A model generated the notes under the pieces. It worked only from the letters and a program-made list of their open reading frames with translations, was not told the DNA's origin and ran no database searches. DNA of 10,971 nt from JANWLD01 sp036276695 (GTDB taxonomy: Bacteria > Patescibacteriota > Saccharimonadia > Saccharimonadales > 2-12-FULL-41-12): positions 1-10,971 of the forward strand of contig DASUOI010000003.1 in NCBI GenBank assembly GCA_036276695.1, written 5' to 3'. Shown piece by piece: positions 1 through 5,565 of this stretch; position 1 is the stretch's first letter; each line of letters starts with the position of its first letter. Position numbers and translations under genes: made by a program.

Positions 1-178
1 AATCAGCCAGGCTGACAGGGATGAATTGGTCAAGGAGCTTGGCGACGTACTCTGGTACATTGGGCTTTTGGCGAAGTATCTAGGCGTATCCCTGGAAGAG
101 GTAGCCTCGCAAAACTTAGACAAGCTTTCCAGCCGAAAATCTAGAAAAGTTATCAAAGGCAAGGGCGATAACAGATAA
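1..178 (+). CDS. MazG-like NTP pyrophosphohydrolase, C-terminal part (5' truncated)
   Basis: The reading frame enters from outside the window (first full codon at base 2) and ends at TAA 176-178, leaving 58 residues. The visible ELGDVLWYIG motif is the helix of the MazG/all-alpha NTP-PPase fold that carries metal-binding acidic residues (E and D of ELGD). It is followed by LGVSLEEVASQNLDKLSSR and a terminal KGKGDNR, which is typical of stand-alone MazG-like proteins. The family hydrolyses nucleoside triphosphates, often non-canonical ones, to monophosphate and pyrophosphate. The substrate cannot be told from the tail. The gene converges on murC with 6 nt between the stop codons and no terminator hairpin between them. 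Confidence 0.8.
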   Translation, partial: ISQADRDELVKELGDVLWYIGLLAKYLGVSLEEVASQNLDKLSSRKSRKVIKGKGDNR

Positions 179-184
179 AATTTC

Positions 185-1465
185 TTATCGGCTAAAAGTT
201 GTGCGGAGCCATTCGTCCAGACTGCCTCCTCCGCCTCCGGAGATGCAGACCACGCTGTCGCCTGCGTCCAGGTGTTTTTGAATAGCATTTTTAAGCTTGT
301 CATCCAGCTCCATAGCTTCCCTATCCGCCGGCTCTTCAATTGCATCGATAAACTCTTGCGGAGTTATAACTTTTTGCTTTGGATCTTCCCGGGCCAGATA
401 ACTTGGGACCCAATATAGTTCCTTGACTCCTTTAAACAGGTTTTTGTACTCATCCTTTATGTAATGCTGACGTCTATCAGTTAACGGCTCGTAAACAATC
501 ACGACTTTATCGGAAACTTCCTCAGCCATCTGCAGACAACCCTTTATTTTAGGAATCGTATGCGCGTAGTCGCTGTAAAGGTTTTCAGTAATCTTTTCAA
601 AACGTCGGGAAAGGCCGGGAAACTCATTCATAATTTCTATAAGTTTGTCCGAGGGTTCACCGGTTAGCTTTTGCGCGGCTGACACTACTAGGGCGCCATC
701 TTTGCGATTGACCCAGCCAGCTAGGTTTAGGCTGTTCATAAGCTCATTATCCTCGCTCATAACAGCAATATTATCGTTAACCGGCCCTGATTTTTCGAAA
801 TCATCCTGCCACATGAAAGCACCGGAAGATTGGCTGATAAATTGCTTGAAGGCGTCTATATAGCTTTCTTTGGTGGGAAAAATTTCATGATGATCATAGT
901 CGATACCGGAAATCAGGCTTAGGAATGGCTTGAACGCTAGGAAGTTACGATCAAACTCGTCGCATTCGTATATAAAATACTCGCTTTTTTCGTCAAAATA
1001 CCCCATATCGCCGAAGGGTATTTTCGCGCCCACGGAATAACTTATGGGAATACCAAGCTCTTTGAACAACCATATAGCCATGGCAGTTGTCGTGGTCTTG
1101 CCGTGTGTTCCGGCGATTGCGATGAGTTTTTTATTAGAATCCTCAATGATTTTATTCAAGAATTCGTCTCGCTTAGACAGCTTGATGGATTTTTCTTTAA
1201 CAAAAGAAAGTTCAGGATGGCTTGGGTCTTCGATACTCACGGCGGAGGAATAAACAAACCAATCTATCGGCGATTTTTCATGAATTTTAGCTATGTCTTC
1301 AGAGGATTGGCCTATGTGTATGTTGCCCAGCCCTTTCTTTTTAAGATATTCAATATACTGAGAATTCTGTTTATCAGACCCGTATACGTTATATCCGGCT
1401 TGGTGAGCTATCAATGCCAAGGGGCCTATAGCCGTTCCGCCTATACCGGAAAAGAAAACATTCAT
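185..1465 (-). CDS. murC: UDP-N-acetylmuramate--L-alanine ligase (MurC-type Mur ligase)
   Basis: This is a cytoplasmic ATP-dependent ligase that adds L-alanine to UDP-MurNAc, the first peptide step of peptidoglycan synthesis. An N-terminal Rossmann-like UDP-binding domain (GIGGTAIGPLA, residues 7-17) is followed by the ATP P-loop GTHGKTTTT (119-127), the central acidic motif ECDEFDRNFL (167-176), DYDHHE (189-194), the FPGLSRRFE segment (282-290) and DYAH (299-302). At 426 residues it is slightly shorter than typical MurC (about 450-490). Two things are odd. The usual DDYxHHP motif is reduced to DYAHTIP, and the C-terminus carries an SGGGGGSLDEWL loop somewhat like the related recycling ligase Mpl. 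MurC is favoured by the 282-290 segment and by resemblance to CPR MurC as I recall it; Mpl is the main alternative. No Shine-Dalgarno precedes the ATG. The upstream region is the heptamer palindrome shared with the divergent gene at 1556. Confidence 0.75.
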   Translation of the reverse strand: MNVFFSGIGGTAIGPLALIAHQAGYNVYGSDKQNSQYIEYLKKKGLGNIHIGQSSEDIAKIHEKSPIDWFVYSSAVSIEDPSHPELSFVKEKSIKLSKRDEFLNKIIEDSNKKLIAIAGTHGKTTTTAMAIWLFKELGIPISYSVGAKIPFGDMGYFDEKSEYFIYECDEFDRNFLAFKPFLSLISGIDYDHHEIFPTKESYIDAFKQFISQSSGAFMWQDDFEKSGPVNDNIAVMSEDNELMNSLNLAGWVNRKDGALVVSAAQKLTGEPSDKLIEIMNEFPGLSRRFEKITENLYSDYAHTIPKIKGCLQMAEEVSDKVVIVYEPLTDRRQHYIKDEYKNLFKGVKELYWVPSYLAREDPKQKVITPQEFIDAIEEPADREAMELDDKLKNAIQKHLDAGDSVVCISGGGGGSLDEWLRTTFSR

Positions 1466-1471
1466 ACACTT

Positions 1472-1550
1472 TAGCGTATAGCGTATAGCGTATAGCGTCC
1501 AGCATTTTCTGGCATTTAACTAGACGCTAATCGCTAACCGCTGTACGCTA
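1472..1550. repeat. Long imperfect palindrome built from TAGCGTA heptamers
   Basis: Four consecutive heptamer units (TAGCGTA, the last ending TAGCGTC) fill 1472-1499. The right arm 1523-1550 is their imperfect inverted copy: 23 of 28 positions complement, and one mismatch is a possible G-U pair. The 23-nt loop contains a smaller CCAG/CTGG hairpin (1499-1502 with 1509-1512). The structure fills nearly the whole gap between the divergent murC and the gene at 1556. The right arm has drifted from perfect heptamers (spacings CGCTAAT, CGCTAAC, CGCTGTA), whereas the left arm is exact. Confidence 0.85.
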
Positions 1551-1555
1551 TTTCT

Positions 1556-2161
1556 ATGGATAAGCGTAAGCTGCATCATCAATTTAAATTTATCAAAAAA
1601 ATCCGGCCTATCTATCTTTTTGTTATCGCCGTTTTCTTTCTGGCCTTAGGAATAATAGGCATCCGGGAAAACTACTTGCAGATGGCAGAACTACGGGAGA
1701 AGGTATTTTTAGCGGACGAAAAGGGTAAGAATATAGAAGAACCGCTCAGAGAACTCAGGGAGTACGTATATTCGCATATGAATACTGATCTATCCAGCGG
1801 CAATGTCCCAATTAAGCCGCCTATACAGCTTAATAATCGATACGAACAGCTTTTAGAGCAAGAGCAAAATAGAGCAGATAAAATTAATAAGGAAGTCAAG
1901 GAAAAGGCCGAGAGCCAATGCGCGCGGGAATTCCCAGCAGCAGGGCTTAACTCGGAAAGGGTAAATTGCGTAGCTGAGTATACAAGTGATAATGCCGTCA
2001 GGCCGAGGGAAATACCTAGTGAACTTTATAAATTCGATTTTGTCAGTCCGGTCTGGTCGCCTGATTTTGCTGGCCTGAGCCTCTTAGCTTCTTTGTTTTT
2101 CTTCGCAATGTTCGCAATACGGTTGTTGGCAGGACTGTGGTATAAATACGAGCTGAACTAG
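1556..2161 (+). CDS. Two-span membrane protein of unknown function (CPR type)
   Basis: The 201-residue protein has a basic N-terminus (residues 1-18, KRKLHHQFKFIKK), a first membrane span at about 19-37, an extracytoplasmic region of about 130 residues, and a second span at about 171-193. By the positive-inside rule both ends should be cytoplasmic. The outer region contains LRELREYVYSHMNTDLSSG, then IKPPIQLNNRYEQLL, and two cysteines (C122, C138) that could form a disulfide. I recall similar proteins with the HMNT and PIQL segments as conserved hypotheticals in CPR genomes, but know no function. No ribosome binding site is visible before the ATG. The last seven codons and stop are duplicated downstream at 2215-2244, after a 44-nt hairpin module. 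Confidence 0.75.
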   Translation: MDKRKLHHQFKFIKKIRPIYLFVIAVFFLALGIIGIRENYLQMAELREKVFLADEKGKNIEEPLRELREYVYSHMNTDLSSGNVPIKPPIQLNNRYEQLLEQEQNRADKINKEVKEKAESQCAREFPAAGLNSERVNCVAEYTSDNAVRPREIPSELYKFDFVSPVWSPDFAGLSLLASLFFFAMFAIRLLAGLWYKYELN

Positions 2162-2168
2162 GTTTCTA
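2139..2168 (+). repeat. Direct repeat, copy 1: 3' end of the membrane-protein gene
   Basis: These 30 nt cover the last codons, the TAG stop and 7 nt beyond. They match 24 of 30 positions of 2215-2244. All six differences are transitions. The 44-nt hairpin module and two extra bases lie between the copies (period 76 nt). Confidence 0.85.
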
Positions 2169-2170
2169 AC

Positions 2171-2214
2171 GACGCTTCGCTCGCGACTACATAACTATCC
2201 GCTGGATAGTTATG
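2171..2214 (+). repeat. 44-nt hairpin module, copy A
   Basis: The conserved block GACGCTTCGCTCG + CGACTAC (2171-2190) is followed by a hairpin with an 11-bp perfect stem (CATAACTATCC 2190-2200 with 2204-2214) and a 3-nt loop. No T-run follows, so it is not an intrinsic terminator. It lies directly after the gene ending at 2161 and is followed immediately by the second copy of that gene's 3' end. Confidence 0.85.
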
Positions 2215-2244
2215 GGTATAAACACGAGTTAAGCTAGGCTTTTA
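2215..2244 (+). repeat. Direct repeat, copy 2: displaced duplicate of the gene 3' end
   Basis: This begins at the base after the hairpin of copy A and repeats 2139-2168 with six transitions. Read in the same frame it would encode YKHELS-stop against YKYELN-stop in the intact gene. It has no start codon and is not an ORF by itself. Confidence 0.85.
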
Positions 2245-2250
2245 TCCTGC

Positions 2251-2288
2251 AATAAAAAGCATAACAGCCCTACATGAGGGCTGTTATG
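2251..2288 (-). terminator. Rho-independent terminator of the gene at 2313-3023
   Basis: On the minus strand a perfect 12-bp stem (CATAACAGCCCT with AGGGCTGTTATG, 2260-2271 and 2277-2288) with a 5-nt loop is followed by CTTTTTATT. It starts 24 nt after the stop of the minus-strand gene. On the plus strand no T-tract follows. Confidence 0.85.
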
Positions 2289-2312
2289 AGAAGTTAATTA
2301 CTCGATCTTCTG

Positions 2313-3023
2313 CTAGTTTCCAGCAGAGCCGGTATTGCTTTCTTCAGTTGAGCCGGTACCTGTATCGGTCTCAGTTGAAGATGAAGGAGTATCTGACTCT
2401 GTCGAGGCGCCTGAGTCAGTTTCTGTTGAAGATGGAGCTGTACTTTCAGCTGGCGTTTGCTGCTGGTTTTGAGAGCAGTCTTGGCCGTCAGGGTTAGCTT
2501 TTATGTATTCAGCTATGGCGGTGGCTACTTGCCCGTCGCCCTTTAGGTTCTCCCAGAAAGTTACTTGATCTCTATTTACTACCATGACATCTTGCGGACC
2601 ATGGAGCTCACAACCTAGCTTTACTAGAGATACATCATTTTGGGATGCTTGCTGATCCGGCTGAACTTGCTGGTTAACTCTTAAGTAATAGATTCCGGCT
2701 AGAGTCAGGAAGTCTTTATTAAGTTCGGTTATATTACCGAAATATACTTGTCCGTTATTTAGGAATATAGCTTGGTGCTTAGTACCATCTATATATTTAT
2801 CTTCGCGATTTCCTTCGAAGAAGAACAAAGCTAGTAATACGCCGACCATCACTACGGTAATCGAGAGCAGAAGCCCTAGATAAGTAATGTTAAGCAGCGC
2901 ATGTTTTTTGAACCTGCCCAATTTACTTGATTTTGTGTTTTTTACACCGCCTGGAGCGCTGTCTGAGCCTTCAGGGCCTGCTCCTGGCTGCCCTGGCCTT
3001 GAAGTACGATTTGTAAAATCCAT
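2313..3023 (-). CDS. Single-span membrane-anchored protein with Ser/Thr-rich tail, unknown function (CPR type)
   Basis: The 236-residue protein has a Gly/Pro-rich cytoplasmic N-terminus (1-42), one strong membrane span (about 43-69), an outer globular part of about 105 residues (80-184), and a low-complexity tail (185-236) made mostly of Ser, Thr, Glu, Asp and Gly with repeats such as STETD. The globular part contains AIFLNNGQVYFGNI, LAGIYYLRV, LVKLGCELHGPQDVMVVNRDQVTFWENL and a following helix. I recall this ELHGP...NRDQV block from CPR hypothetical proteins, without an assigned function. C138 and C183 could pair. The acidic tail suggests surface exposure. A good ribosome binding site (GAGGTGG) lies about 10 nt before the ATG, and the gene ends at a clear terminator. 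It is monocistronic and divergent from the small gene at 3240. Confidence 0.8.
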   Translation of the reverse strand: MDFTNRTSRPGQPGAGPEGSDSAPGGVKNTKSSKLGRFKKHALLNITYLGLLLSITVVMVGVLLALFFFEGNREDKYIDGTKHQAIFLNNGQVYFGNITELNKDFLTLAGIYYLRVNQQVQPDQQASQNDVSLVKLGCELHGPQDVMVVNRDQVTFWENLKGDGQVATAIAEYIKANPDGQDCSQNQQQTPAESTAPSSTETDSGASTESDTPSSSTETDTGTGSTEESNTGSAGN

Positions 3024-3129
3024 TTGTTTTTTACCACCTCTGTTAAATTATCTTACTTACTCTAGTTTAATGCATAAGCACTAATTATTGCAAGAAATAT
3101 ATCATTAATTGAAAATTGTCATCTCTTAC

Positions 3130-3173
3130 GACGCTTCGCTCGAGTCTACAAAACAACCCAGTGGGTTGTTTTG
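3130..3173 (+). repeat. 44-nt hairpin module, copy B
   Basis: The block GACGCTTCGCTCG + AGTCTAC is followed by an 11-bp perfect stem (CAAAACAACCC 3149-3159 with 3163-3173) and a 3-nt loop. It sits between two divergent genes, and the -35 box of the small downstream gene begins 3 nt after the hairpin. Unlike copies A and D, no duplicated flank could be found around it. Confidence 0.85.
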
Positions 3174-3176
3174 GGG

Positions 3177-3217
3177 TTGACAAGTGAAAACAAGGCAGAG
3201 TATGGTAAGGATACCAT
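3177..3217 (+). promoter_or_regulatory. Promoter of the small protein gene, with dyad over the -10
   Basis: TTGACA (3177-3182) is a consensus -35. An 18-nt spacer leads to TATGGT (3201-3206), a 4-of-6 -10 box. A perfect inverted repeat ATGGTA-AGGA-TACCAT (3202-3217) overlaps the -10 and the expected start point, as an operator would. The regulator is unknown. Confidence 0.55.
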
Positions 3218-3239
3218 TAATCTAACAGAGGGGAACAAA

Positions 3240-3437
3240 ATGGGATACAGCCACACAAATAGCAAGGGCGTAAAGTACCACTTAAACTCAAAGGACGTAG
3301 TTCTAAGAGGCGGTAAAAAGCAAACAATTTATTACTTCTCCAAAGACGAGAGAAGCGACACATCAACCGACCTACCAAGCGGTATGAGCGTGAATGAAAA
3401 CCCAAGAAATGGTTTTCTTACAGTAAAACGCGGTTAA
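3240..3437 (+). CDS. Small conserved-looking protein of unknown function (65 aa)
   Basis: The ATG at 3240 is chosen because AGAGGGG lies 5-6 nt upstream; a longer frame from a TTG at 3171 would run through the promoter and hairpin copy B. The 65-residue product is polar and basic, with no membrane span or signal peptide. It reads MGYSHTNSKGVKYHL, then VVLRGGKKQTIYYFSKDER, then DLPSGMSVNENPRNGFLTVKRG. I recall short proteins of this pattern (HTNSKG, RGGKKQ.IYYFSK, NPRNGF) across CPR genomes, but no function is known to me. It has its own promoter and a strong terminator, so it is an independently expressed single-gene unit. The promoter quality, ribosome binding site and terminator suggest high expression. 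Confidence 0.8.
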   Translation: MGYSHTNSKGVKYHLNSKDVVLRGGKKQTIYYFSKDERSDTSTDLPSGMSVNENPRNGFLTVKRG

Positions 3438-3457
3438 TTTTTTTAAACTGCAAGCGC

Positions 3458-3485
3458 AACCCCCGGTATAGCCGGGGGTTTTGTT
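3458..3485 (+). terminator. Rho-independent terminator after the small protein gene
   Basis: AACCCCCGG (3458-3466) pairs with CCGGGGGTT (3472-3480), a 9-bp G/C-rich stem with a 5-nt loop, followed by TTGTT, so a U-rich tract begins within the stem end. It lies 20 nt after the stop at 3437. Its T-tract overlaps the next promoter's extended -10 element. Confidence 0.9.
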
Positions 3486-3490
3486 ATAAT
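3482..3490 (+). promoter_or_regulatory. Extended -10 promoter of the HIT-dus operon (near-leaderless)
   Basis: TGTTATAAT is a perfect extended -10 (TGn plus TATAAT at 3485-3490). The -35 position falls inside the preceding terminator and has no consensus. Only 10 nt separate TATAAT from the ATG at 3501, so the transcript should start within a few bases of the start codon. No Shine-Dalgarno is present. Confidence 0.7.
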
Positions 3491-3500
3491 TTAACTACTT

Positions 3501-3893
3501 ATGGAAGACTCTATATTCACTAAGATTGTCAAAGGGGAGATACCTTGCCACAAAGTGTATGAGGATGAATCAACATTGGCGTTTTTAGATATACACCCGA
3601 AAACTGCTGGCCACACCCTTGTAATACCTAAGAAACAAGTGGAATTCGTGTGGGACCTGGAAGATGGAGATTATAAAGCTGTCATGGCAACTGCAAAGAA
3701 GGTTGCCAAAAGAATAAAGAGCATTCTAAAAGCTCCATATGTTGGGGAAATAGTTTTCGGTACTGATGTACAGCATGCGCATGTCCATATATTTCCGTTC
3801 GCTACATCAGAAGAATTCAGACGGGTTCCGGATATGTCGGCAGAGCCGGACCATGAAGCGCTGGCTAAAATAGCCAAGGAGCTAGCTTTTTAA
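3501..3893 (+). CDS. HIT family protein (histidine triad nucleotide hydrolase/transferase)
   Basis: The 130-residue protein opens with the HIT-family pattern (IFTKIVKGEIPCHKVYEDE, then AFLDIHPKTAGHTLVIPK at 27-44). It carries the catalytic triad QHAHVHIFP at 91-99 (H92, H94, H96). In HIT hydrolases the middle histidine of this motif (here H94) is the nucleophile, and substrates are AMP-lysine-type phosphoramidates or dinucleoside polyphosphates; the true substrate cannot be read from sequence. The segment before the triad (EIVFGTDVQ) keeps the glycine and glutamine of the usual G..AGQ pattern only in part. It is the first gene of an apparent operon, 5 nt ahead of dus, and is probably a soluble homodimer. 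Confidence 0.9.
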   Translation: MEDSIFTKIVKGEIPCHKVYEDESTLAFLDIHPKTAGHTLVIPKKQVEFVWDLEDGDYKAVMATAKKVAKRIKSILKAPYVGEIVFGTDVQHAHVHIFPFATSEEFRRVPDMSAEPDHEALAKIAKELAF

Positions 3894-3898
3894 ACTGA

Positions 3899-4855
3899 AT
3901 GAGGAATATTTTAGACGCACTACCTAAGCCATTTTTTTCTTTGGCGCCGCTGGACGATGTCTCGGATACCGTATTCAGGCGGGTGGTTTCAGAATGCGCT
4001 AAGCCAGACCTGCTATTTACAGAATTTACCAATGTAGATGCACTCCAGTCAGCAGGGCGCGATACAACGCTTAGAAGGCTTGATTTCAACGAGTCCGAGC
4101 AACCGCTAATTGCTCAAATATGGGGTAAGACTCCTGAAAACTTTAAGAAGACAGCCGAAGAATGCACAAAAAAAGGTTTTGCGGGAGTAGACCTGAATAT
4201 GGGCTGTCCTATAAAGCATGTAGTAAAAAACGGATGCTGTTCGGCGCTGATAAACGACCGCGAAAAGGCTAAGACTATAATTGACTCAACCAAAGCAGGG
4301 CTAGGTAGTGACATGTCTTTCAGCGTAAAGACCCGAATCGGTTTTAAGGATATAGATCTATCTTGGATTGAGTTTTTGCTGGAGCAAGGGATGGATATGC
4401 TGATAGTACATCTGCGAACTGTGAAGGAAATGTCCAAGGTACCAGCCCATTGGGAGGTAATGCCGGACATCAAGGCTTTAAGAGATAAAATCTCACCAAA
4501 GACAAAATTGGTAGGCAACGGTGATGTCATGAGCTATGAGCAGGGGGTCAGCCTTGCTGAGAAAAGCGGGATAGAGGGGATCATGATAGGCAGAGGCGTG
4601 TTTCAGGACCCGTTCGTCTTTTCCGCCAGCAGCCCTTGGCCGGAGTATTCTAAGATTAAAAAAATAGAGCTATATAAAAAACACGTCCAGCTGTTTAAGG
4701 AAGTATATCCGGATAATTCAAGGCCAGTGGTTATTTTGAATAAATTCTGCAAGATTTATATCAGCGGTTTTGAGGGAGCAAAAGAGGTCCGTGAGGAACT
4801 TATGGCCTGCCGGGATGCGGACGAGCTTCTAGATAAGCTAAACGGCTTAACTTGA
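3899..4855 (+). CDS. dus: tRNA-dihydrouridine synthase
   Basis: This FMN- and NADPH-dependent enzyme reduces uridine to dihydrouridine in the tRNA D-loop. The 318-residue protein shows the TIM-barrel opening FFSLAPLDDVSDTVFRR (12-28), the QIWGKTPE strand-loop (73-80), the catalytic motif DLNMGCPIKHVVKNG with the general-acid cysteine C103, SVKTRIG (142-148, FMN-contacting K144), the VHLRT strand (170-174, with H171), NGDV (207-210) and the phosphate-binding GIMIGRGVFQDP (227-238). A C-terminal helical tRNA-binding domain follows. Instead of the common GGxGAAL it has NGCCSALI (111-118), with two extra cysteines beyond C103. Subfamily (DusA/B/C) is not assigned. The start lies 5 nt after the HIT stop, so translation may be coupled. 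Its 3' end overlaps convergent pyrE by 9 nt. Confidence 0.92.
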   Translation: MRNILDALPKPFFSLAPLDDVSDTVFRRVVSECAKPDLLFTEFTNVDALQSAGRDTTLRRLDFNESEQPLIAQIWGKTPENFKKTAEECTKKGFAGVDLNMGCPIKHVVKNGCCSALINDREKAKTIIDSTKAGLGSDMSFSVKTRIGFKDIDLSWIEFLLEQGMDMLIVHLRTVKEMSKVPAHWEVMPDIKALRDKISPKTKLVGNGDVMSYEQGVSLAEKSGIEGIMIGRGVFQDPFVFSASSPWPEYSKIKKIELYKKHVQLFKEVYPDNSRPVVILNKFCKIYISGFEGAKEVREELMACRDADELLDKLNGLT

Positions 4856-5470
4856 GCTATTTTTTTTGGTAAATTCCAGCATTTCAGCTTTTTGCTGCCC
4901 GGTTATGCGGTTTTCAGCATGCAGAATTTCAAATATTTCGCTGATATTCATGGCGATTTCAGCGCTGTATCCGGCATCTTCCATTACTTTGCGGCCGCCC
5001 ATTTCTCTATCAATTAACAAATAAAACCCTACGACGTTCAGCTCTGCCTGCTTGAACTGGTCTAAAGCTTCAATTTTGGAATCACCTTTTGCTACCAAAT
5101 CATCAATAATTGCGACTTTATCCCCGGCTTTCCAATCACCCTCTACTAGCTTGCCTTTGCCGTGTTGTTTTATCTTTGCTCTTGGCTGAATCAGCGGGCG
5201 TTCGGTCGCATAGCCGATAGCCGTAGCCAGCGGTATGCCGGCTTCAGGAATGCCGGCCAAAAACACGTTCTCGTCTAAATCTGCAATCAGTTCAGCGTAT
5301 ATATCTACAACCGCGTGAAAGGCTTTAGGATGTGATTGAAGCATACGCAGGTCAATGTAGTAGGGGGAAACCACACCGCTTTTAAGCGTAAATTTGCCGA
5401 AGGATAAAATATTGTAATCAAAAAGCGCGAGACTTACGTTTTTCTTTGTTGCTTCAGATACTTTTGCCAT
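4847..5470 (-). CDS. pyrE: Orotate phosphoribosyltransferase
   Basis: The enzyme converts orotate and PRPP to OMP in de novo pyrimidine synthesis. The 207-residue protein has FTLKSGVVSPYYIDLR (27-42), GIPEAGIPLATAIG (73-86), the flexible catalytic loop RAKIKQHGKGKLVEG (97-111) and the PRPP-binding motif VAIIDDLVAKGDSK (119-132). The last ends KGDSK rather than the commoner TTGGS. The start at 5470 is chosen because MAKVSEATKKN fits the family N-terminus and GGAG lies 8 nt upstream. A longer open frame up to 5725 exists, but it reads through a tRNA and two hairpin modules. The gene lies 16 nt below a duplicated tRNA 3' end and is probably cotranscribed with the tRNA, since no separate promoter or terminator is seen between them. 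The last 9 nt overlap dus convergently. Confidence 0.92.
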   Translation of the reverse strand: MAKVSEATKKNVSLALFDYNILSFGKFTLKSGVVSPYYIDLRMLQSHPKAFHAVVDIYAELIADLDENVFLAGIPEAGIPLATAIGYATERPLIQPRAKIKQHGKGKLVEGDWKAGDKVAIIDDLVAKGDSKIEALDQFKQAELNVVGFYLLIDREMGGRKVMEDAGYSAEIAMNISEIFEILHAENRITGQQKAEMLEFTKKNSSS

Positions 5471-5486
5471 ATATATACTCCAAAAA

Positions 5487-5511
5487 TGGTGGGGGTGGTT
5501 GGAATCGAACC
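5487..5511 (-). repeat. Duplicated 3' end of the CAU tRNA (25-nt remnant)
   Basis: Twenty-five nt identical to 5566-5590: the T-loop, 3' strand of the T-stem, 3' strand of the acceptor stem and CCA. Everything 5' of the T-loop is absent, so it cannot form a tRNA. It starts at the base next to hairpin module D and lies 16 nt before the pyrE ATG. The pattern resembles an attachment-site duplication or a deletion-scarred tandem tRNA copy. Confidence 0.9.
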
Positions 5512-5556
5512 CATAAAACCAATGTCTTGGTTTTATGTAGACACGAACGAAGTGCC
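5512..5556 (-). repeat. 45-nt hairpin module, copy D
   Basis: On the minus strand the diverged block GGCACTTCGTTCG + TGTCTAC is followed by an 11-bp perfect stem (CATAAAACCAA with TTGGTTTTATG, 5512-5522 and 5527-5537) and a 4-nt loop. All but one of its substitutions against copy A's block are transitions. One pair (G to A with C to T) keeps a small CGxRC-GAA-GY stem inside the block. It lies 9 nt after the tRNA CCA end. Confidence 0.85.
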
Positions 5557-5565
5557 GTTGATTCC

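Noticed and set aside
1103..1474. 123-residue plus-strand ORF inside murC
   Set aside because: It is antisense to a well-supported MurC frame, with no ribosome site and no recognisable motif.
1472..1550. CRISPR-like or tandem-repeat array
   Set aside because: The units are 7 nt without spacers and the second half is inverted. This is a palindrome built from a microsatellite-like repeat.
2190..2214. Module hairpins as intrinsic terminators
   Set aside because: None of the four module hairpins has a T-tract on either side. They are followed by G-rich sequence or GTAG.
3171..3239. Longer version of the small protein starting at TTG 3171
   Set aside because: It would include the hairpin arm, the -35 and the -10 of the gene's own promoter. 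ATG 3240 has a good ribosome site.
3130..3240. Duplicated flank around module B
   Set aside because: I compared the sequence after the hairpin (GGGTTGACAAGTG) with the bases before 3130 and found no match, so the duplication seen at copies A and D is not claimed here.
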